A DNA stretch of 64,000 nucleotides from Urechidicola vernalis (GTDB lineage Bacteria > Bacteroidota > Bacteroidia > Flavobacteriales > Flavobacteriaceae). The notes under the pieces were generated by a model. The model saw only the letters and a program-made list of their open reading frames with translations. It was not told the DNA's origin and did no database searches. The stretch is from contig NZ_JAVRHV010000005.1 of the NCBI RefSeq assembly GCF_031846385.1, positions 1 through 64,000 of the forward strand, written 5' to 3'. The number at the start of each line of letters is the position of its first letter. The first letter of the stretch is position 1. The position numbers and the translations under genes are program-made. Below are positions 28,223 through 37,468 of this stretch, piece after piece.

Positions 28223-28533
28223 TTAATAATTAATAAATCTCTTAACCCAATACTCGACTGTGAACACGAAACTGAAAAATATTACTGATCACTTAATTAC
28301 CCCAACTATTTTCTTATAAATAATATTAGGTCTAAACCCTTAACAAATTTAGAAATAAAAAGAGGACCAATCTATTTACTACATATAATCAACACCTATT
28401 CTTTTTTTTATTATATAGATTTTCTCTATGTGAAATATAGTATTTTATACCTCTATATAGCTTCAAAACCAATTTTAGCTATCGTTTTATCACAAAACCA
28501 ATAAAAATGTCTTAAAACTGCTTAAAAAAAGAA
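28223..28533. other. AT-rich gap, no gene seen
   Basis: About 310 bases of very AT-rich sequence lie between the remnant at 28118-28222 and the methyltransferase. I see no coding frame, terminator or RNA gene. Confidence 0.5.
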
Positions 28534-29379
28534 TTATTCCTCTTTTAACACATAAATCAATGAAGAATACTCTTTAGAGAACATGGCTTTTATATTCGAG
28601 ACTAATCCAACAAAAAATCCCTTAATCATACCAAATGGATTAGATTTATACTTTTCACTCAGTATTGAAACATAAAATGCATCAAATTTCATTGGGACAA
28701 CACTTTTAACTTTCATATGTTCCATGTGAAACAATTTTGCAATTGAAGTTTGAGAAAAATGCCAAAGGTGCCTCGGAACATCATAAGCCGCCCAATTGTT
28801 CTTATAATAATTAGCATCAAAACTTTTAAAATTAGGAACAGCCACAATTATTAGCCCGTTTGGCTCTAACAAATGCTTCAAATTTGCTATAAACCTCTGT
28901 AAATCAGGTATATGCTCTAAAACATGCCATAACGTAATACAATCATATTTTTGAGATCCTATCTCTGAAATATCAAAGAAAACAGAAATATCTAACTTTG
29001 ATTCCGCAATACTTCTTGCCTTTTCATTCGGTTCAACGCCCGAAACATTCCAATTATTCAATTTTGCAATTGCCAAAAAATCACCAGTTCCACACCCAAT
29101 ATCCAATAAAGACTTAGAAACTTCAGTTCCTACAGAATTTTTACCCACTAATATAATCTTACTCCTTAATGCGTATTTTTTTACAACTTGATAAACACGA
29201 TCAAAAATAGATTTGCTGGAGTCCGTATGTGATATATAATCATCACTTTCATAATAACCAGCCAATTTTTCCACAGAAGGTTGCGGAGAAGTAACCAACA
29301 TTTCTAAAGTTTCATCATAAATAAGGTCAAATTCTTCACCTGAAACCGTAAAGTCCTTACATCTTAATATATCTTTCAT
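28534..29379 (-). CDS. Class I SAM-dependent methyltransferase
   Basis: The protein has 281 residues. The N-terminal segment ILRCKDFTVSGEEFDLIYDE and onward to YYESDDYISHTD is typical of the methyltransferase-23 group in flavobacteria. Motif I is LLDIGCGTGDF (about 91-101), followed by GVEPNEKAR and the post-motif region ITLWHVLEHIPDLQ. PRHLWHFSQTSI is also conserved. The substrate is unknown; relatives often modify lipids or sugars. A parS-like palindrome lies inside the gene at 28718-28733. Confidence 0.85.
   Translation of the reverse strand: MKDILRCKDFTVSGEEFDLIYDETLEMLVTSPQPSVEKLAGYYESDDYISHTDSSKSIFDRVYQVVKKYALRSKIILVGKNSVGTEVSKSLLDIGCGTGDFLAIAKLNNWNVSGVEPNEKARSIAESKLDISVFFDISEIGSQKYDCITLWHVLEHIPDLQRFIANLKHLLEPNGLIIVAVPNFKSFDANYYKNNWAAYDVPRHLWHFSQTSIAKLFHMEHMKVKSVVPMKFDAFYVSILSEKYKSNPFGMIKGFFVGLVSNIKAMFSKEYSSLIYVLKEE
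28718..28733. other. parS-like site 1 (inside the methyltransferase gene)
   Basis: TGTTCCATGTGAAACA matches the Spo0J/ParB consensus TGTTNCACGTGAAACA at 15 of 16 positions; the one change is C to T in the central CACGTG. Confidence 0.55.
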
Positions 29380-29776
29380 TTTATATATCTAATTGCTAAT
29401 TTTTAAACATTCAATAAATTTGCGAGAATTCTATATATTATTTCACCTATAACTTAAATTCTAAGATCTATCTACAATTATTTGAAATAAACATCATGTT
29501 TCCAAAATGAGTTAAGCATTAAGATCTGAATCTGAAAAAAGCACTATTCGGAAGTTGTGGGTAAACTAAAATATGAAATAGTTTTACTGAGCTAAAAACA
29601 TTTCCATATACTAAAATCAACAACATATCGAAAGATCCATTATACTGCAGTAACTCAATAAAACGAATAAATTATATTACAAACTCTGAAATACTAGAAT
29701 GGTTATCAATAAAAACATGCCACAACCGAACAAAATTCACCAATATTTATAAATGACGCGTTTCACTAAAAAAGTT
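29380..29776. other. AT-rich gap, no gene seen
   Basis: About 400 bases lie between mnmG and the methyltransferase. I see no convincing frame, RNA gene or terminator. The only recognisable feature of the gap is the parS-like site at its right end (29777-29792). Confidence 0.5.
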
Positions 29777-29792
29777 TGTTCCACGTGAAACT
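29777..29792. other. parS-like site 2 (just downstream of mnmG)
   Basis: TGTTCCACGTGAAACT matches the parS consensus TGTTNCACGTGAAACA at 15 of 16 positions, including the full CACGTG core. It lies 4 bases beyond the mnmG stop codon. Confidence 0.75.
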
Positions 29793-29796
29793 CTCA

Positions 29797-31680
29797 TTAA
29801 CGACCCATATAAACCAACAGAACAGAAACATCACTAGGTGAAACACCACTTATTCTACTTGCTTGAGCAATTGTAGTCGGTCTTATCTTATTTAATTTTT
29901 GTTTCGCCTCTATCGATACTGATTTCAAACCATCATAGTCAAACCCATCAGGAATACGAACATGCTCCAAACGACTTAATTTATCCGCATTATTCTTTTC
30001 CTTTGCTATATAGCCAGAATATTTTAAATGAATCTCGGCCTGTTCTTTTATCTCTTTATCTATATCATTTTCATGAATAAAAGTCGCCACTGAACCTAAC
30101 TTAACAAGATCTTCTAAATCAATTTGTGGTCGTGCGGCAATTCGAAACAATTTCATTGTTTGTGGAATTATAGCCGTCCCTTTATGTTCTAAAATTGGGT
30201 TTATATCTCCTGGCTTAACACTTGTTTCATTCAAAAATTTGATAAATAAATCTGTCTTTACCTGCTTCTCCAATACTCTATCCATTCTTTCTTGGCTAGC
30301 CAACCCCAGTTCAAAACCTTTTTTAGTCAATCTTAAATCCGCATTATCTTGACGTAATAAGGTTCTATATTCCGCACGAGACGTAAACATTCTATAAGGC
30401 TCTTCGGTACCTTTCGTAATTAAATCATCAATTAAAACACCTATATATGCTTCATCTCTTTTTAATATAAACGGATCCCTTCCATCTACTTTTAAAGCGG
30501 CATTCACACCAGCCATTAAACCCTGTGCACCTGCTTCCTCATAACCAGTTGTTCCATTAATTTGGCCTGCAAAAAACAAATTTTCTACCAACTTTGTCTC
30601 TAAAGAATGTTTCAACTGAGTCGGTGGAAAATAATCGTACTCTATTGCATAACCATATCTTAAGAATTTCACATTCTCAAAACCCGCAACTTTTCTCAAT
30701 GCTGCATCTTGAACATCATCCGGTAAAGATGTTGAAAACCCATTTACATAAATTTCGTTTGTTTTCCAACCCTCAGGTTCCACAAAAATTTGATGCCTAT
30801 CTTTAGAGGCAAACCGATCAATTTTATCCTCAATAGAGGGACAATATCTTGGACCTGTACTCTGAATTCTTCCGTTAAACATCGGAGATCTATCAAAACC
30901 CTCACGCAATAATTCATGAACTTCAGAGGAAGTATAACTCATATAACAAGATCTCTGCTCAACCAACGGGACAACACTTTGTAAATACGAAAATTTTTCA
31001 GGAATAACATCACCAGGTTGTTCAATCATTTTACTAAAATCTAATGACCTCGCATCCACTCTTGGAGGTGTTCCTGTTTTCATTCTACCAGATTCAAAAC
31101 CTTTAGCTACTAAATCTTCCGTAATACCAGTAGAAGCACTTTCTCCTGCTCTACCACCGCCAAATGTTTTCTCGCCAATATGAATTAAACCATTCAAAAA
31201 AGTACCTGCAGTAATTACAACAGTTTTACTTTTTATTTCAATCCCAAGAGCAGTCCTTACTCCTACTATTTTATCTCCTTTAAACAACAACCCGTTCACC
31301 GAATCTTGAAACATATCTAGATTCTCAATATTCTCTAATTGCCATCGCCACTCTTCAGCGAAACGCATTCGATCACTTTGAGCCCTCGGACTCCACATAG
31401 CCGGACCTTTTGACTTATTCAACATCTTAAACTGAATAGCAGTCTTATCAGTAATGATTCCACTATAACCACCCAAAGCATCAATCTCTCTTACTATCTG
31501 CCCTTTCGCTATACCACCCATTGCAGGATTACAACTCATCTGCGCAATATTCTGAAGGCTCATTGTAATTAGTAAAGTTCTAGCGCCAAAATTTGCCGCT
31601 GACGCGGCAGCTTCACTACCTGCATGACCCCCACCAACTACAATTACATCATATGTTGTTGTGTATATACTCATAACCAT
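29797..31680 (-). CDS. mnmG: tRNA uridine-5-carboxymethylaminomethyl modification enzyme MnmG (GidA)
   Basis: The protein has 627 residues. The FAD-binding VVGGGHAGSEAA is near residues 14-25. CNPAMGGIAKGQIVREIDALGG, RAQSDRMRFAEEW, GRAGESASTG, MKTGTPPRVD and the C-terminal EEPYRMFTSRAEYRTLLRQDNAD are all diagnostic. With MnmE it modifies U34 of certain tRNAs. The ATG at 31680 is followed by a second ATG two codons later (31674); either could be used. The gene is bracketed by parS-like sites, and mnmG is often found near oriC. Confidence 0.96.
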   Translation of the reverse strand: MVMSIYTTTYDVIVVGGGHAGSEAAASAANFGARTLLITMSLQNIAQMSCNPAMGGIAKGQIVREIDALGGYSGIITDKTAIQFKMLNKSKGPAMWSPRAQSDRMRFAEEWRWQLENIENLDMFQDSVNGLLFKGDKIVGVRTALGIEIKSKTVVITAGTFLNGLIHIGEKTFGGGRAGESASTGITEDLVAKGFESGRMKTGTPPRVDARSLDFSKMIEQPGDVIPEKFSYLQSVVPLVEQRSCYMSYTSSEVHELLREGFDRSPMFNGRIQSTGPRYCPSIEDKIDRFASKDRHQIFVEPEGWKTNEIYVNGFSTSLPDDVQDAALRKVAGFENVKFLRYGYAIEYDYFPPTQLKHSLETKLVENLFFAGQINGTTGYEEAGAQGLMAGVNAALKVDGRDPFILKRDEAYIGVLIDDLITKGTEEPYRMFTSRAEYRTLLRQDNADLRLTKKGFELGLASQERMDRVLEKQVKTDLFIKFLNETSVKPGDINPILEHKGTAIIPQTMKLFRIAARPQIDLEDLVKLGSVATFIHENDIDKEIKEQAEIHLKYSGYIAKEKNNADKLSRLEHVRIPDGFDYDGLKSVSIEAKQKLNKIRPTTIAQASRISGVSPSDVSVLLVYMGR

Positions 31681-31695
31681 GTTCCACGTGGAACT
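31680..31695. other. parS-like site 3 (in the mnmG leader)
   Basis: TGTTCCACGTGGAACT contains the perfect 14-base palindrome GTTCCACGTGGAAC with the CACGTG core; it matches the parS consensus at 14 of 16 positions. It overlaps the first base of the mnmG start codon and lies downstream of the mnmG -7 box, so a bound ParB could affect expression. Confidence 0.7.
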
Positions 31696-31712
31696 TTATA
31701 TAAAATTTGACG

Positions 31713-31720
31713 CAAAGATA
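31713..31720 (-). promoter_or_regulatory. -7 box of mnmG
   Basis: TATCTTTG on the minus strand is a full TAnnTTTG match, 32 bases upstream of the ATG at 31680. The leader would contain the parS-like site. Confidence 0.55.
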
Positions 31721-32033
31721 CATAATATAAAGAGTCTTATAACAAAAAGAAAACTAATCAATATCAAGAACCATAAACAAATAAAAAAGGAAAACAATAG
31801 GGACAATAAGAACTACTTCAATAAAACAACAAACTACAAAACTAGAAAAACAATTAAGAAACCATAGGGACAATAAACATCACGTTGGAGTTAAAACAAG
31901 CAAACTACTTAACTACTTGATTTCTAATAAATTACAAGTTATCAATTCTCTGATTTACAATAACTTACATCCACCACACAAATATTAAACTATCCAAAGA
32001 CCACTGCAACAATTGAAAATACTCGTAAAATTC
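31721..32033. other. Gap with plus-strand A/C-rich sequence and a 13-base direct repeat
   Basis: The plus strand is strikingly rich in A and C and poor in G and T. ATAGGGACAATAA occurs twice, at 31797-31809 and 31864-31876 (67 bases apart). A lysine-rich plus-strand frame passes through it but has no protein character. No RNA gene is recognised. Confidence 0.5.
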
Positions 32034-32453
32034 TCAAATCTGACTATCTAACTTAGCCAGATAAAAGTTCTCTCTTTCCCTCATTACAGATTTCTCCTCT
32101 TCACTTTTATCTTTATAGCCACAATAATGAAGAATACCATGAACCATAACTCGACACAATTCATTATTAAAAGACACATTAAAATCTTTAGAATTCTCCT
32201 TTACCCTTTCCACAGAAATAAATATATCACCAGAAATTAACTTACCCATTGTATAATCAAAACTAATAATATCAGTTAATGTATCATGGTTAAGAAATTC
32301 AATATTCTTTTGGAGTAAATACTCGTCTGAACAAAATACATAATTAATCTCACCATCACTAAACCCTTCATTTACTATAACATCAATCAACCAATCTGAA
32401 ACTAAATCAGTGTTAAACAATTCAAATTCTAATTCACTATTGTATACTATCAT
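32034..32453 (-). CDS. ybeY: rRNA maturation endoribonuclease YbeY
   Basis: The protein has 139 residues. The metal-binding motif reads HGILHYCGYKD, with His105 and His109. The third position, His in most YbeY proteins (H-x3-H-x5-H), is Asp115 here, which I recall as usual in Bacteroidota. DIISFDYTMGKLISGDIFIS is the other conserved block. YbeY takes part in 16S rRNA 3' maturation and ribosome quality control. Its first codons overlap the end of the DUF4175 gene by 17 bases, so the two are translationally coupled. Confidence 0.9.
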   Translation of the reverse strand: MIVYNSELEFELFNTDLVSDWLIDVIVNEGFSDGEINYVFCSDEYLLQKNIEFLNHDTLTDIISFDYTMGKLISGDIFISVERVKENSKDFNVSFNNELCRVMVHGILHYCGYKDKSEEEKSVMRERENFYLAKLDSQI

Positions 32454-35400
32454 TCGCTTTAAAATATTGCTGTACTCTTTTTTTATAACCCTCTTGCAAA
32501 GGTAGGGTTTGTCTTATTAAAATTTCATTTTCTTGAAACCATAATTTATCCCTTTTCAACTGTTTAATAATTCTATTTTCAAAAGTGCCAGCGTTTGTAT
32601 TGGACTCTCTTTTTGTATCTTGACCTTGCTTATAGGCAGCTTCTTCCAATTTCAATAACTCATGTTTTAATTCCATCATTTTTTGAAGAACTTCATTAGT
32701 AAAACCTTTTTCTAATAAATCTTGCTCTAGCTGTTCCATTTGCTTTAAAGCATTCTCTCCAACACCTTTACCATCTGCCCCTTTCTTATTTCCCAACGCA
32801 TCCTCAAGTAACTGTCTTAATTCCGATTGCTGTTTATATATATCATACAACTCACCGTTCATTTGTTCTCTCGATCCTTCACCAGATTTTCCGCCTGATT
32901 CACCAGATTGTGGTTTACCGTCATCGCCTTGTTGATCTCCTGGCTTCTCCCCTTTTTTCATTCCCTCTTCCATCTTTTCAATTGCCTCTCCTTGCTTCTG
33001 AATAATATCAGGTAAACTAAAAGAATCACCTTGACCCTGCCCCAAAGAAGGTGATGAATTCTGCATACTGTTTAACATATTGCTTAACAAGTATGCTATA
33101 TTATTTGTTGATGTCATCACGAACTGTTGATCGGATAAACCAACATTAAATTGATTGTCTGCAAAATGAACCAAGGATTCATCCAAATAATAATGTGCGT
33201 CTCCCAAATCTTTAAAAACTTGAGTACCTATTTTCGGTTGACGCATAGAGAGCGTATACAAACTATCATCTATATGTTCAAAATATTCTTGCAACACATA
33301 TTGTTTTTTTAATTTATTAGAAAAATCTGGATGTGCATTATTTATCTCAGCGAAGCCATTCATTAAATCTTCTTGTTGAAAAGAAAACTCAACCAAATTT
33401 TCCAAAATTGCACGCAGCATTTCTATGTCTTCATCCATACTTTCACCCTGCATAGATTGCATTGCTTTCTGCATCATCTCACTCATTTGTTTCATTTTTT
33501 GAGCGGCAGATTTTTGATTTCTTTTAGCTGACTTTTTTTGATCTAATTTTTCTGACTCTTCTTTTGGTTCACTTTCTGAGTCCTCTAACTTTTCCTTCGC
33601 CTCTGACATTTCTTTATCTATCCCTTTCTCTTCCTGATCAGTTTTTGGAAGTGACATTGGTCTTTGTAATTTTTCATTTTCCTTATCCAAATCATCCAAC
33701 TGATTTTGTAATTCTTCAAATTCAGAATTCAATTCGTTTTGTTTTTCTGAAGAGTTTTCATCGTCTTCAGATAAAGCATCTTGCTTCTCGGATAACTCCT
33801 CTAACTTTTCACCAATTTGATTTGCTTTTTGCTCCACATAAAAACGTTTGGTTAATTCTAAAATTCTTTCCAAACTGCGCTCGTTTTGCCTATTCTTTTC
33901 CGTAAGTTGTTTTAGTTTCTCGGTAAGTTCTTCTTTATCCAATTTTTCAGCCAATTTTTGTAGTTCCTCTTTTAAAGCATCTTGCTTGGCTAATTCTTGG
34001 GCTTCCTTTAAACGATTCTGAATATCTTCTTTTCGTTCTTCTAAATTCTTGTTTTCACTTTTAGGTTGTTCTTCCAAATTTTGATGGATTTGTTCCGTTT
34101 GCTTCTGCATCATATTTTCATACTGTTGCTGACGGTCCATAAAATTTTGTAATTTTTTCTGGTCATTCCAATTCATATCAGATTTGTGCTGAAGCGATTC
34201 TTGTAATTGCTGCATCTGATCTTTGGTTTCTTTACTTTTTTGAACAGATTTTTCTAAATCTTCTATAGATTCATTTTGCTCTACTAACAGTTGCTCTTCT
34301 AATTCAGATTCTGTTTTTTTATAATATCTAAAAACCGAACTTTTAGAATTCTTACTTCCATTCACTTTATCATTGTCAGAAACCTGAAAATACATTTCAT
34401 AATCTACACCTTCTCTTAACTCTATTCCTTCAGGGAAAACATAATAAAATTCTTCAAATGTTAATTGTTTAATAGCAATAGGGTGATTTAGTAAATTTGA
34501 AGGATTCTGACTATCATAATAAATTAATTCCAACGAGTTTAAGCCATAATCATCACTTAGTTGTCCCGCAAATTGCACAGGGCCATAACGCACAGAATCA
34601 ATGTCCGATTTTACTTCAATTTTCGGGTATTCATCCTTAATCACTTCAATTCCATATTTTAATGATTCATAATTTTCCAATTGCTCATTAGATGAAGATA
34701 TTGTGTAATCCAAACGATTATAAATACGTTTTACAAATTCGAATTCATCCGTAGAAACTTTATTAAATAACTTCGTTTCATCCGTTTTAAATTGGATCTT
34801 AGAAGTATTTGTCCCCTTCAATCTCCAAGTTACAGATGTGCCTTGTGGAACATTAGCATTACCTGAATTTTGGACTAATTCATCCCTCTTTTTAGTATAC
34901 GAAGGATAATCTAACCACATTTCAAAATTGGTAATTGTAGGTGTAGGAATTGTGTTGATAACATACGATTTAGACCTAACTCCATTCGATTCTATATAAA
35001 ATTCTAAACTTTTCTGAACGGAAGAAAACGTGTGCTCAAACATTCCAAAACCGTTGTTCTTAGTAAAGGATTTTTGATCTAGAAAATGAATGGTAACATC
35101 TTCTGGAATTAGATTTCCCTTTGTCTCTATTTGAAGCGTTATTGATTTTCCTTGGATTACATCTAAATTATTATTTAAAATATGAAATGAAAAAGGTGCA
35201 GGTGGTTCATAAGCAGTTTGATGGTGCACTACCCTGTCATAACTCTCGTTAAATAGATTTATATTACCAGAAAGGTATATAACGCCCCAAATTAAAATTG
35301 GTACTATTAAATACTTTATATAGGCCTTATTACCAGAAAAATCAATAGCCTTTTTAAAAGGTATCGGAGCCAATTCAATTGATTTTTGCTCAATACTGGC

Positions 35401-35775
35401 CAATAACAGTTCAGATTGATCCGATTCATCTTTTAGTTGAAGAACGTTCAATAATTTATCATCTACCTCTTTAAAATGGGTTCCGATTAACTGAGAGGCT
35501 TCATTTAGTGAAAGCCCTTTCCTAAGTCCAAACAATTTAAACAGTGGAACAAAAATATAGTTGGTTAACAAGCCTATTTCCACTAGAATAAACAACCAAA
35601 ACAAAACAGTTCTTGCTAATGGTTGCAACCATAAAAAGTGCTCAATAAACAACGTACACATAAAATAAATAAGGCCAAAGGAGGTAAATAAAATACTCCC
35701 TTTTATCAGTTCATTCAGGTAGTATTTCCTAATGAACTGCTGTAATTTTTCTTGTATGTGCGTAAAGTTGCTCAT
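32437..35775 (-). CDS. DUF4175 family membrane protein with long coiled coil
   Basis: The protein has 1112 residues. Two membrane segments lie near 20-75 and a third near 150-168. A beta-rich periplasmic-type region covers about 190-485. About 490-765 are a strikingly Gln/Glu/Lys-rich coiled coil (EKSVQKSKETKDQMQQLQ and many similar repeats). A mixed Gly/Gln-rich end has GEKPGDQQGDDGKPQSGESG near 950. The family is conserved in Bacteroidota but I know of no assigned role; the shape suggests an envelope scaffold. It is the promoter-proximal gene of the pair with ybeY and diverges from gltX. Confidence 0.85.
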   Translation of the reverse strand: MSNFTHIQEKLQQFIRKYYLNELIKGSILFTSFGLIYFMCTLFIEHFLWLQPLARTVLFWLFILVEIGLLTNYIFVPLFKLFGLRKGLSLNEASQLIGTHFKEVDDKLLNVLQLKDESDQSELLLASIEQKSIELAPIPFKKAIDFSGNKAYIKYLIVPILIWGVIYLSGNINLFNESYDRVVHHQTAYEPPAPFSFHILNNNLDVIQGKSITLQIETKGNLIPEDVTIHFLDQKSFTKNNGFGMFEHTFSSVQKSLEFYIESNGVRSKSYVINTIPTPTITNFEMWLDYPSYTKKRDELVQNSGNANVPQGTSVTWRLKGTNTSKIQFKTDETKLFNKVSTDEFEFVKRIYNRLDYTISSSNEQLENYESLKYGIEVIKDEYPKIEVKSDIDSVRYGPVQFAGQLSDDYGLNSLELIYYDSQNPSNLLNHPIAIKQLTFEEFYYVFPEGIELREGVDYEMYFQVSDNDKVNGSKNSKSSVFRYYKKTESELEEQLLVEQNESIEDLEKSVQKSKETKDQMQQLQESLQHKSDMNWNDQKKLQNFMDRQQQYENMMQKQTEQIHQNLEEQPKSENKNLEERKEDIQNRLKEAQELAKQDALKEELQKLAEKLDKEELTEKLKQLTEKNRQNERSLERILELTKRFYVEQKANQIGEKLEELSEKQDALSEDDENSSEKQNELNSEFEELQNQLDDLDKENEKLQRPMSLPKTDQEEKGIDKEMSEAKEKLEDSESEPKEESEKLDQKKSAKRNQKSAAQKMKQMSEMMQKAMQSMQGESMDEDIEMLRAILENLVEFSFQQEDLMNGFAEINNAHPDFSNKLKKQYVLQEYFEHIDDSLYTLSMRQPKIGTQVFKDLGDAHYYLDESLVHFADNQFNVGLSDQQFVMTSTNNIAYLLSNMLNSMQNSSPSLGQGQGDSFSLPDIIQKQGEAIEKMEEGMKKGEKPGDQQGDDGKPQSGESGGKSGEGSREQMNGELYDIYKQQSELRQLLEDALGNKKGADGKGVGENALKQMEQLEQDLLEKGFTNEVLQKMMELKHELLKLEEAAYKQGQDTKRESNTNAGTFENRIIKQLKRDKLWFQENEILIRQTLPLQEGYKKRVQQYFKANDSIQ

Positions 35776-35814
35776 TTATTAATCTATAAAAATACTATTT
35801 TCATTGTAAGGTCG

Positions 35815-35822
35815 TATCTTTG
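35815..35822 (+). promoter_or_regulatory. -7 box of gltX
   Basis: TATCTTTG is a full TAnnTTTG match, 28 bases upstream of the gltX ATG at 35851. Confidence 0.6.
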
Positions 35823-35850
35823 CGCCACATTTTAACAAAAACATTAAGAG

Positions 35851-37380
35851 ATGTCTAACGTACGTGTTCGCTTTGCTCCTAGTCCAACAGGACCTTTACA
35901 TATTGGTGGTGTAAGAACTGCCCTATTCAACTATTTATTTGCTAAAAAACACAACGGAACCTTTGTGTTAAGGATAGAAGATACAGATCAAAATAGATAT
36001 GTAGCAAATGCAGAACAGTACATTATGGATTCTTTAGAGTGGTGTGGAATTGCTCCGGATGAAACCGTTGGTATAAATGAAAAATTTGGTCCTTACCGTC
36101 AATCTGAACGTAAAGAGATTTATAAAAAATATGCACAGCAATTAATTGATGATGGAAAAGCATATTATGCTTTTGATTCACCTGAAGCTTTAGATGCTGA
36201 AAGAAAAGGACATGAAGAAAACGGAAAAACGTTTATCTATAATTGGCATAACAGAGAAAAAGGGCGTCTGGTAAATTCATTGGTTTTATCTGTTGAAGAA
36301 GTTCAGATACGAATTGAAAATGGCGATAAATATGTTGTTAGATTTAAAACACCTACCAATGTATCGTTAGAAATGAACGATATAATTAGAGGAAAAATTA
36401 CAATCGACACAAATACATTAGACGATAAAATTTTATTCAAATCTGATGGAATGCCAACGTACCATTTGGCAAATATTGTAGATGATCATTTAATGGAAAT
36501 TAGTCATGTAATTAGAGGAGAAGAATGGTTGCCGTCTATGGCTTTACATGTTTTACTATATCAAGCATTTGAATGGAAGGCACCTGAATTTGCACATTTA
36601 CCATTGATACTAAAACCAACTGGTAAAGGAAAATTAAGCAAACGTGATGGTGACAAATTAGGATTTCCAGTATTTCCTTTAGCATATACAAATGAAGCTA
36701 CCAATGAAGTTTCGCGCGGATATAAAGAAGATGGTTATTTTTCTGAAACAGTTATCAATTTCTTAGCTTTTTTAGGGTGGAATCCAGGAACTGAACAAGA
36801 ATTATTTTCTTTAGAGGAATTGATTGCAGATTTTGATTTAGCGAGAGTTAATAAATCAGGCGCACGCTTTGATCCGGATAAAACAAAGTGGTACAATCAA
36901 CAATATTTACAACAAAAACCCAATGAGGAGTTGGCTGAGTTGTTTAAAGCTGTTATTGAAAAAAATGTCACCTCGAGCGCAGTCGAGAGGTCTCAAAATA
37001 AACTTATAGAAATCGTTGGTTTAATTAAAGAGCGTGCAACGTTTGTTTCTGACTTTTGGGATTTAAGTAAATTCTTTTTCCAAGCGCCAATGGAATACGA
37101 TGCAAAAGCATCTAAAAAACAATGGAAAGAAGCAACTCCCCAAATAATGAGTGATCTCATAAAAGTTCTTTCAGAAATCGAAGATTTTACTGCCACTAAT
37201 TTAGAGACTATTGTAAAGGGTTGGATTACATCTTCTGAATTAGGATTTGGAAAGGTAATGCCTCCGTTTAGATTGAGTTTGGTTGGAGCTATGAGTGGAC
37301 CAGATTTATTTAAAATTGCAGAATTACTTGGTCAAAAAGAAACGGTTTCTAGAATTGAAAATGCAATAGTAAAACTTTAA
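35851..37380 (+). CDS. gltX: Glutamate--tRNA ligase, with an in-frame repeat insertion
   Basis: The protein has 509 residues. It is a class I synthetase: HIGH-type HIGG at 17-20 in APSPTGPLHIGG, RIEDTDQNRY near 41-50, and KLSKRDGDK at 261-269 as the KMSKS equivalent. The anticodon-binding domain starts near 385 (VGLIKERATFVSDFWDLS). Codons 372-382 (NVTSSAVERSQ), in the linker before that domain, come from a short interspersed repeat at 36966-36995. The frame is preserved and the motifs are intact, so the enzyme is probably active. It charges tRNA-Glu. Confidence 0.95.
   Translation: MSNVRVRFAPSPTGPLHIGGVRTALFNYLFAKKHNGTFVLRIEDTDQNRYVANAEQYIMDSLEWCGIAPDETVGINEKFGPYRQSERKEIYKKYAQQLIDDGKAYYAFDSPEALDAERKGHEENGKTFIYNWHNREKGRLVNSLVLSVEEVQIRIENGDKYVVRFKTPTNVSLEMNDIIRGKITIDTNTLDDKILFKSDGMPTYHLANIVDDHLMEISHVIRGEEWLPSMALHVLLYQAFEWKAPEFAHLPLILKPTGKGKLSKRDGDKLGFPVFPLAYTNEATNEVSRGYKEDGYFSETVINFLAFLGWNPGTEQELFSLEELIADFDLARVNKSGARFDPDKTKWYNQQYLQQKPNEELAELFKAVIEKNVTSSAVERSQNKLIEIVGLIKERATFVSDFWDLSKFFFQAPMEYDAKASKKQWKEATPQIMSDLIKVLSEIEDFTATNLETIVKGWITSSELGFGKVMPPFRLSLVGAMSGPDLFKIAELLGQKETVSRIENAIVKL
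36966..36995 (+). repeat. Interspersed repeat copy inside gltX
   Basis: This 30-base copy (TGTCACCTCGAGCGCAGTCG, then AGAGGTCTCA) differs from the intergenic copy at 61283-61312 at only 3 positions. CTCGA and TCGAG form a short stem. It is translated as part of GltX (codons 372-382). Confidence 0.8.
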
Positions 37381-37385
37381 CTAAT

Positions 37386-37461
37386 TGTCATTCTGAACGG
37401 AAAGTAGTAAAGTGAAGAATCTCTTATTCAAAAAAGATTCTTCGTGGTGCTCAGAATGACA
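37386..37461. repeat. 76-base hairpin repeat of the 'TGTCATTCTGA' type
   Basis: The outer arms TGTCATTCTGA and TCAGAATGACA are perfect inverted repeats. Inner arms GAAGAATCT and AGATTCTTC pair as well. It starts 6 bases after the gltX stop and may serve as its transcript end. Elements of this look are common between genes in flavobacterial genomes. Confidence 0.75.
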
Positions 37462-37468
37462 TTAATAC

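Noticed and set aside
31661..31867. Lysine-rich 68-codon plus-strand frame upstream of ybeY
   Set aside because: It arises from the A/C-rich gap; composition is almost all Lys, Asn, Ile and Thr, it overlaps the mnmG start, and there is no plausible protein pattern.
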